48,164 nucleotides of DNA from Chara braunii (lineage: Eukaryota > Streptophyta > Charophyceae > Charales > Characeae): contig BFEA01000831.1 in NCBI GenBank assembly GCA_003427395.1, positions 131,635-179,798 of the forward strand, in the 5' to 3' direction. Under the pieces are notes generated by a model. The model was not told the DNA's origin, ran no database searches, and worked only from the letters and a program-made list of their open reading frames with translations. Both the position numbers and the translations under genes were made by a program. Below are positions 43,608 through 48,164 of the stretch, piece after piece (position 1 is the first letter of the stretch; every line of letters begins with the position of its first letter).

Positions 43608-44768
43608 GTGTGAGGTTGTTAATGTCCCTGCCCATGAAGCCTTTAAAAGTCGTGCGCGAGAAACGTCTTTCAGGGAGGTCATTGGCCGCTTCACCGAAGA
43701 AGTCGTCAAGTGTAGGGTTGTTTAAAAGGGTCCAGATGCCTCGCCTTTCCCAGAGAGCTGTCAGGGTTTTGGAGGCTTGTGGAATAGATAAGGAGGAAGG
43801 TCTGCGGAAATATTTGGCTGCGTCTATTGAGAGCGTTACTGCTTTGTTTGACGGGTCTGATGACGATGGCAAACGGGGTGTCTTGAAAGACCCGTGTCCT
43901 AAGTACATCACGAAGGACACATTCAACAAGCGGGGATACAACTTTTCTGGGAAAAGGACAGACAGTTCTTAGCCATTCCACCACGGGGTTTGTGCTCACT
44001 CCTCACACTTATTCGTGGGTGTTTGTGCAGCAGGGGCTACGTCATGTTTTCGCGTTCCGTTGCCTACTGAGGAGCTTAGCGCTACGGACTTGAGAATGTT
44101 GCGGAACGTCTGTAGAGATTACAGCAAGGGCCACGAGGTGGTGTGCTCGGTTCGCAAACGGGTCAGTTCAATTCTGTTGAGCAAAAAAAGTCTTCAAACT
44201 CTTGTTCAGGGGGAATGGCTTTTCGACGAGGTGGTGGAGTTGTACTTGGCCTTGCTTGCCAACGCTATGTTGCCTGGGTGTCCCTCTCTTTACATTTTCA
44301 GTCCATTTTTCTATACCAAACTCGTCCGTGGCGGCTATCGACATGATAGGGTTGCGAGATGGACAAAAGATGTGGATATTTTCCCGCACGAGATGGTATT
44401 GATTCCTGTCCATAAACATGGAGTGCATTGGACCATATTGTGTCTCCGAGAACAACGGCTGGAGTACTACGACTCCCTCATACACGACGATGACGGTTTT
44501 TCTTCCAATGTGATTGCGAACTTCACACAATACCTCCGTGACGAAGCAGTTTGTCATTATGGTCCAAACACGAAAGTGGATCTCCAGGAGCCCAAGGTGG
44601 TTGTTCGTGGTGTCCCTCAACAATCAGACGGGTCGAGCTGCGGTGTTTTCATGCTCACCTTCGCTTCATTTCTTGCACGCGGATCCGCCACCATTTCCGA
44701 TAGCCCAAAGCGACATTCCAAACATCCGGCTGAGGATTGCGGTGGACATACTCCAAGGCGCTAAATGA
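43608..44768 (+). CDS. Ulp1/SENP-type C48 cysteine protease, 3-prime part of the composite gene
   Basis: The first 120 codons are Lys/Arg/Ser-rich up to TAG at 43970-43972. The same frame resumes at 44015 and reads a Ulp1 domain to 44764. Catalytic residues, counted from 44015: His138 (HKHGVHWTILCL), Asp153 (LEYYDSL), Gln203 (VPQQSDGSSCG) and Cys209 (codon 44639-44641). The TAG may be removed by a 66-nt intron (43965-44030, acceptor TTTGTGCAG), though its donor is weak. Near 44670-44690 a 1-nt indel shifts the end: the frame closing at 44768 reads PFPIAQSDIPNIRLRIAVDI, like the usual Ulp1 C-terminal helix. Such proteases cleave SUMO-like modifiers and are common passengers of plant DNA transposons. 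Confidence 0.8.
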
Positions 44769-44820
44769 TACCACTGTTGTAAAAACACGCGTAGTTTTCT
44801 TTTCGAAATGTCATTAGCAG

Positions 44821-44842
44821 AAGTGCGAATCTATTTCCACTT
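44821..44842. promoter_or_regulatory. Palindrome AAGTGCGA-ATCTAT-TTCCACTT
   Basis: Nearly perfect member of the family, 53 bp past the last stop of the Ulp1 gene. Confidence 0.7.
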
Positions 44843-44899
44843 GATCTAGCAGTCAGCCGGTTCGAGTTGTGTTGTTGTTTTCGTGAGGTGCAGGATTGC

Positions 44900-45330
44900 A
44901 GTGGACGTTTTGGTCAAGTACAGGCTTAGGTGTCGATGTGAATATCCCAGCCTCGTGCTGTATCAATTTTTTAAGGGTTCTTCATTTCGTGGAACCTGTC
45001 ATCTTTACTCGTAGGACTTTCGGCAGCGACGTGCTTCCTTTGTTTGTTTTCGGGTTGTTCTCATTGCTTGTCGCGCAACATCAGCTAGAGGGTAGCATCG
45101 GACGCTTACGTGAAGTAGAAACTCAGATGCCGATGTAAATATCCCAGCCAAGTGGTGCAGTTCCTTTTAAGTAGACACTTACATATCGGATGTGAATATC
45201 CCGACTTCCTGCTCCTTTTGTTTATTTTCGGGTTGTTCTCCTTATGTCCTTTCAGGCCACGGAAGCACCGTGCTGTGTTTGTTCGTTTCGAGGTTGTGCT
45301 CCTCTTTTACTCATGTGAAAGATATCGACG
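44900..45330. repeat. Degenerate tandem repeats after the Ulp1 gene
   Basis: GATGTGAATATCCCAGCC-type words recur near 44934, 45128 and 45188. Each is followed within about 60-130 bp by TTTGTTT(G/A)TTTTCGGGTTGTTCTC (about 45040 and 45218; weaker at 45280). It may be the 3-prime untranslated region or the start of right subterminal DNA. 45330-45590 has no gene. Confidence 0.5.
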
Positions 45331-45589
45331 ATTTATTCTTGGTCGCCAAATTGTTTCGTGCTTACCTCTTTCGTTCGCGAGACTTTGTGGAGTGAAAGCC
45401 CCTATCCCCCGCCCCACCCCAACCAACCAGCTTTCATATGTTTTGGTTCGCCCTTGTTCTGCATATGCCGCCTCGTTTTACGGTTCACCCCCTCTGCTTG
45501 TCTCGATTGAATGTTGTTTGTTGGTTCCTTATGACAGTTGCGAACTTGTTCTGCATTCGGAAACCAATTGTCGCCAGAGAATATGTGTG

Positions 45590-46502
45590 CTTGAAGTTGT
45601 TTTACGGATTCAGCGGTGCACTTAATGATCACCAATTTTGTCATCCCCGGAATACATCTCGTACTCTCCACGGAATGCTGGTTGTTGTTTCCGTATAAGA
45701 AATGATAACATATTCGCACTTCGGATGCCGTACATTTGTGATTGAACTGTTGGTTCCATATGAGAAATGAGAACATATTCGCACTTTGGCTCCATGTACT
45801 TTGTGATATTTGGAAAGCCTCCGTGCACTTTGCAATGTGGGATTGTATGATATTTTGCGTTCAATGACTTTTTGAAATGTCTCTGTGTACTTTGCAATTT
45901 GCCCTCGAATGAATTTTCTGCATTGAATGGTTTCTGGTACCTATTCGTGTGTTGTGAGACTTCACCTTTCGAAAAACACTAGGCAACTTGAAATGTTTTC
46001 ACCTCGATGTTTGCGATGTCTCTGTGTGCTTTACAATTTGACTTCTGCTTGAAGTTGTTTAACGGATTCAGCGGTGCACTAAATGATTGCCAATTTTGTT
46101 ATCCCAGGAATACATCTCGTGCTCTCCACTGGATGCTGACTGTTGTTTCCGTATGAGAAATGCGAACATGTTCGCACTTTGGATGCCTTGCATTTGTGAT
46201 TGAACTGTTGGTTCCATATGGGAAATGAGAACATATTCACATTTTGGCTCCATGTACTTTGTGATTTTTTGAAAGCCTCCGTGCACTTTGCAATGTGGGA
46301 TTGTATGATATTTTGCGTTCAATGATTTTTTGAAACGTCTCTGTGTGCTTTGCAATTTGCTCTTGAATTAATTTTCTGCATTGAATGGTTTCTGGAAACT
46401 GTTCGTGTGCTGTGAGACTTCACCTTTGGAAAAACAGTAGGCAACTTCAGATGTTTTCACCTCGACGTTTGCGATGTCTCTGTGTGCTTTGCAATTCGAC
46501 TT
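45590..46502. repeat. 458-bp tandem duplication in the right subterminal region
   Basis: Unit one 45590-46047, unit two 46048-about 46502. Both contain CTTGAAGTTGTTT, CGGATTCAGCGGTGCACT, palindromic sites (45702, 45768; 46159, 46224), CACTTTGCAATGTGGGATTG and TTGCGTTCAATGA. TGCGAACATGTTCGCACTTT at 46161-46180 is the best site. It matches the left subterminal DNA in reverse. Confidence 0.85.
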
Positions 46503-46672
46503 GAGATGTTTTTATCTCGATGTTTGCGATGACAAGAGATACTTGTATGAATGGATATGAATCTTCTACACAGAAAGATTTGATGGCGTTTTCAACCTGT
46601 GATATACAAATGACAAGCCAATGTCCATATTAAATCGTCGCGCATATGCACTGCGCAACTGCTTATCCATCA

Positions 46673-46694
46673 AAGTGCGAGCTCAATCGCACTT
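46673..46694. promoter_or_regulatory. Perfect palindrome AAGTGCGA-GCTCAA-TCGCACTT
   Basis: Eight-base arms match exactly. In the left inverted repeat the counterpart is the diverged AAGTGAGA..TCGCACTT at 25573-25594. Confidence 0.85.
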
Positions 46695-46812
46695 CTGGTG
46701 TGAGCCCTGAGCAATTCCCTCACACTTTGCTTCACGTCGAGGAGGGGATCGAACGCACCGCCGGTAAGCACCTGCACATCACGAAACAAGAGCACGTCCC
46801 GATTGGAACATC

Positions 46813-47905
46813 GTCGGGTCCTCACCTCATCGACTCTCAAGATGACTACAGCCAAGAGCGGTAGGATGGCAGGTCCGCCTATCCGATGTGGATTTCACGG
46901 TGGAGTGCGAAACTCTGCTCTCGAAGATCCAAACCGGGTAGAAGGTCCTGCAAGCAGCCGCTGCTTGCTTGTAAGGCATCTTATAATATGTCGATATAAC
47001 CGACATCCAGAACTACTTGTTGAGCATCTAGTGCTACTCCAATAAGTTCCAAACACGACAGCAAAGTCCCCTAAGACTGTTCTTTGTCGGGTCCTCACCA
47101 CATCGACTCTCTAGATGACTACAGCCAACAGCGGTAGGATAGCATGTCCGCCTACCCGATGTGGATCTCACGGTGGAGTGCGAAACTCTGCTCTCAAAGA
47201 TCCGCACCGGGTAGAAGGTTCTGCAAGCAGTCGGTGCTTGCTTGTAAGGCATCTTATGATGTGTTGATATAACAGACATCCAGAACTGCTTGGTGAGCAT
47301 CTAGTGCTACACCAATATGTTCCAAACACGGCACCAAAGTCCCCTGACAGTGTTCTTTGCCGGGTCCTCACCTCGTCGACTCCCTCAAGATGACTACAGC
47401 TGACAGCGGTAGGATGGCAGGTCCACCTATCCGATGTGGATCTCACGGTGGAGTGCGAAACTCTGCTCTCAAAGATCCACACCGGATAGAAGGTCCTGCA
47501 AGCAGCCACTGCTTGCTTGTTAGGCATCTTATGATTTGTCGACATAACCGACATCAAGAACTGCTTGGTGAGCATCTAATGCTACGCCAATAAGTTTCAA
47601 AAGCACGGCAGCAAAGTCCACTAAGAGTTTTCTTTGTCGGGTCCTCACCTCATCGACTCCCTCAAGATGACTACAGCTAACAGTGGTAGGATGGCAGGTC
47701 CACCTATCCGACGTGGATCTCACGGTGGAGTGCGAAACTCTGCTATCAAAGATCCATACCGAGTAGAAGGTCCTGCAAGTAGCCGCTGCTTGCTTGTAAG
47801 GCATCTTATGATGTGTCGATATAACTGACATCGAGAACTGCTTGGTGAGCATCTAGTGCTACGCCAATATGTTTTGAACACGACCGCAAGATCCCCTAAG
47901 AATGT
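46813..47905 (+). repeat. 273-277 bp satellite array, four units
   Basis: Units start at 46813, 47086, 47359 and 47636 with G(T/C)CGGGTCCTCACC. Shared landmarks are AAGATGACTACAGC, GGTAGGAT-GCA-GTCC, GGATCTCACGGTGGAGTGCG, AAACTCTGCT, AAGGTCCTGCAAG, GCTTGCTTG-AAGGCATCTTAT and GAACTGCTTGGTGAGCATCT. The repeated short peptides in several frames are translations of this array. Confidence 0.92.
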
Positions 47906-48040
47906 TTTTGGCACTGGAGTCCTCTGACCGCCGACTGTTTGGCACTTCGTGAAGGTTGACACTTCTTGAAGGTGGTCTACCACTTCTTAAAGGTGGTCAG
48001 TCACCAAACAGATCACGACCTGACATCGACCTCGATAACT

Positions 48041-48054
48041 GCGAATTGACTCGC
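48041..48054. promoter_or_regulatory. Palindrome GCGAATTGACTCGC at the right end
   Basis: Mirror of the site at 24047-24061 within the terminal 27-mer; GCGA..TCGC arms with a 6-nt spacer. Confidence 0.6.
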
Positions 48055-48067
48055 TGTTCAACTAGAG

Positions 48068-48068
<1 letters not shown>

Positions 48069-48123
<55 letters not shown>

Positions 48124-48164
48124 CTCTCTTTCTCTCTTTCTCTCCTCTCTCTCTCTCTCTCTCT
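48069..48164. repeat. (CT)n microsatellite running to the window end
   Basis: Almost pure CT, with TTTCTCTC interruptions near 48120-48140. It mirrors the (AG)n at 23993-24013. Confidence 0.97.

Larger units (their letters stand above)
46300..48068 (-). repeat. Right terminal inverted repeat of the large element
   Basis: The same modules as 24036-26000 in reverse complement and mirrored order: terminal 27-mer 48039-48065, TCAGTCACCAAA 47997-48008, satellite array 46813-47905, 46763-46814, and inner blocks to about 46334. It is bounded on the outside by (CT)n. The true outer end and any target-site duplication lie beyond the window or are hidden by the simple repeat. Confidence 0.75.

Noticed and set aside
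45402-47983. Many short minus-strand frames with repeated peptides
   Set aside because: Translations of the 458-bp duplication and the 275-bp satellite.
24036-48065. Polinton/Maverick identity for the large element
   Set aside because: Long inverted repeats and a cysteine protease fit, but no family B polymerase, integrase, packaging ATPase or capsid gene is seen, and the protease is of Ulp1 type inside a fusion.

Overview
The window looks like nuclear DNA of a green-lineage (streptophyte) organism. It holds an inserted piece of a plastid-type atpB gene, plant-type telomere-like CCCTAAA repeats, plant-style introns, tRNA-derived SINE-like heads and LTR-retrotransposon debris. Two large N gaps, scattered single n calls and an undigested mate-pair adapter show a draft scaffold. 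A charophyte such as Chara is my best guess; this is inference only.

Left half (1 to about 22.7 kb): no intact gene seen. It holds low-complexity and pyrimidine-rich DNA, a foldback hairpin (671-752), two broken unrecognised coding regions (about 4.3-5.1 and 10.1-11.5 kb), a 30-bp minisatellite (8.6-9.1 kb), two tRNA-like SINE heads (15.7 and 16.5 kb), and decayed gag-like and reverse-transcriptase-like remnants on the minus strand (18.6-20.8 kb).

Right half (about 24.0-48.07 kb, perhaps from 22.74 kb): this reads as one very large mobile element. Both edges carry the same modules in opposite orientation: a terminal 27-mer, a roughly 275-bp satellite, and further subterminal blocks, so the inverted repeats are about 2 kb each. 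Inside are two divergent gene sets. Leftward run a DUF7869-like putative DDE transposase (broken by one stop and two frame breaks) and three genes A, B and C of unknown function, of which A and B are clear paralogues. Rightward runs one long gene with a ParB/Srx-like domain, a degenerate beta-class DNA methyltransferase-like region, a repeat-rich hydrophilic region and a C-terminal Ulp1-type cysteine protease, with at least one clear intron and several lesions.

About 40 copies of a palindrome, consensus AAGTGCGA-N6-TCGCACTT, are spread across the right half and absent in canonical form from the left half. They sit just upstream of nearly every gene and cluster in the divergent promoter region (33.4-37.6 kb). 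A giant terminal-inverted-repeat element combining a transposase, a ParB-methyltransferase-Ulp1 protein and a dedicated palindromic site family is the most interesting proposal here. Inside the left inverted repeat a plastid atpB fragment is inserted and folded back on itself as a 48-bp perfect hairpin.
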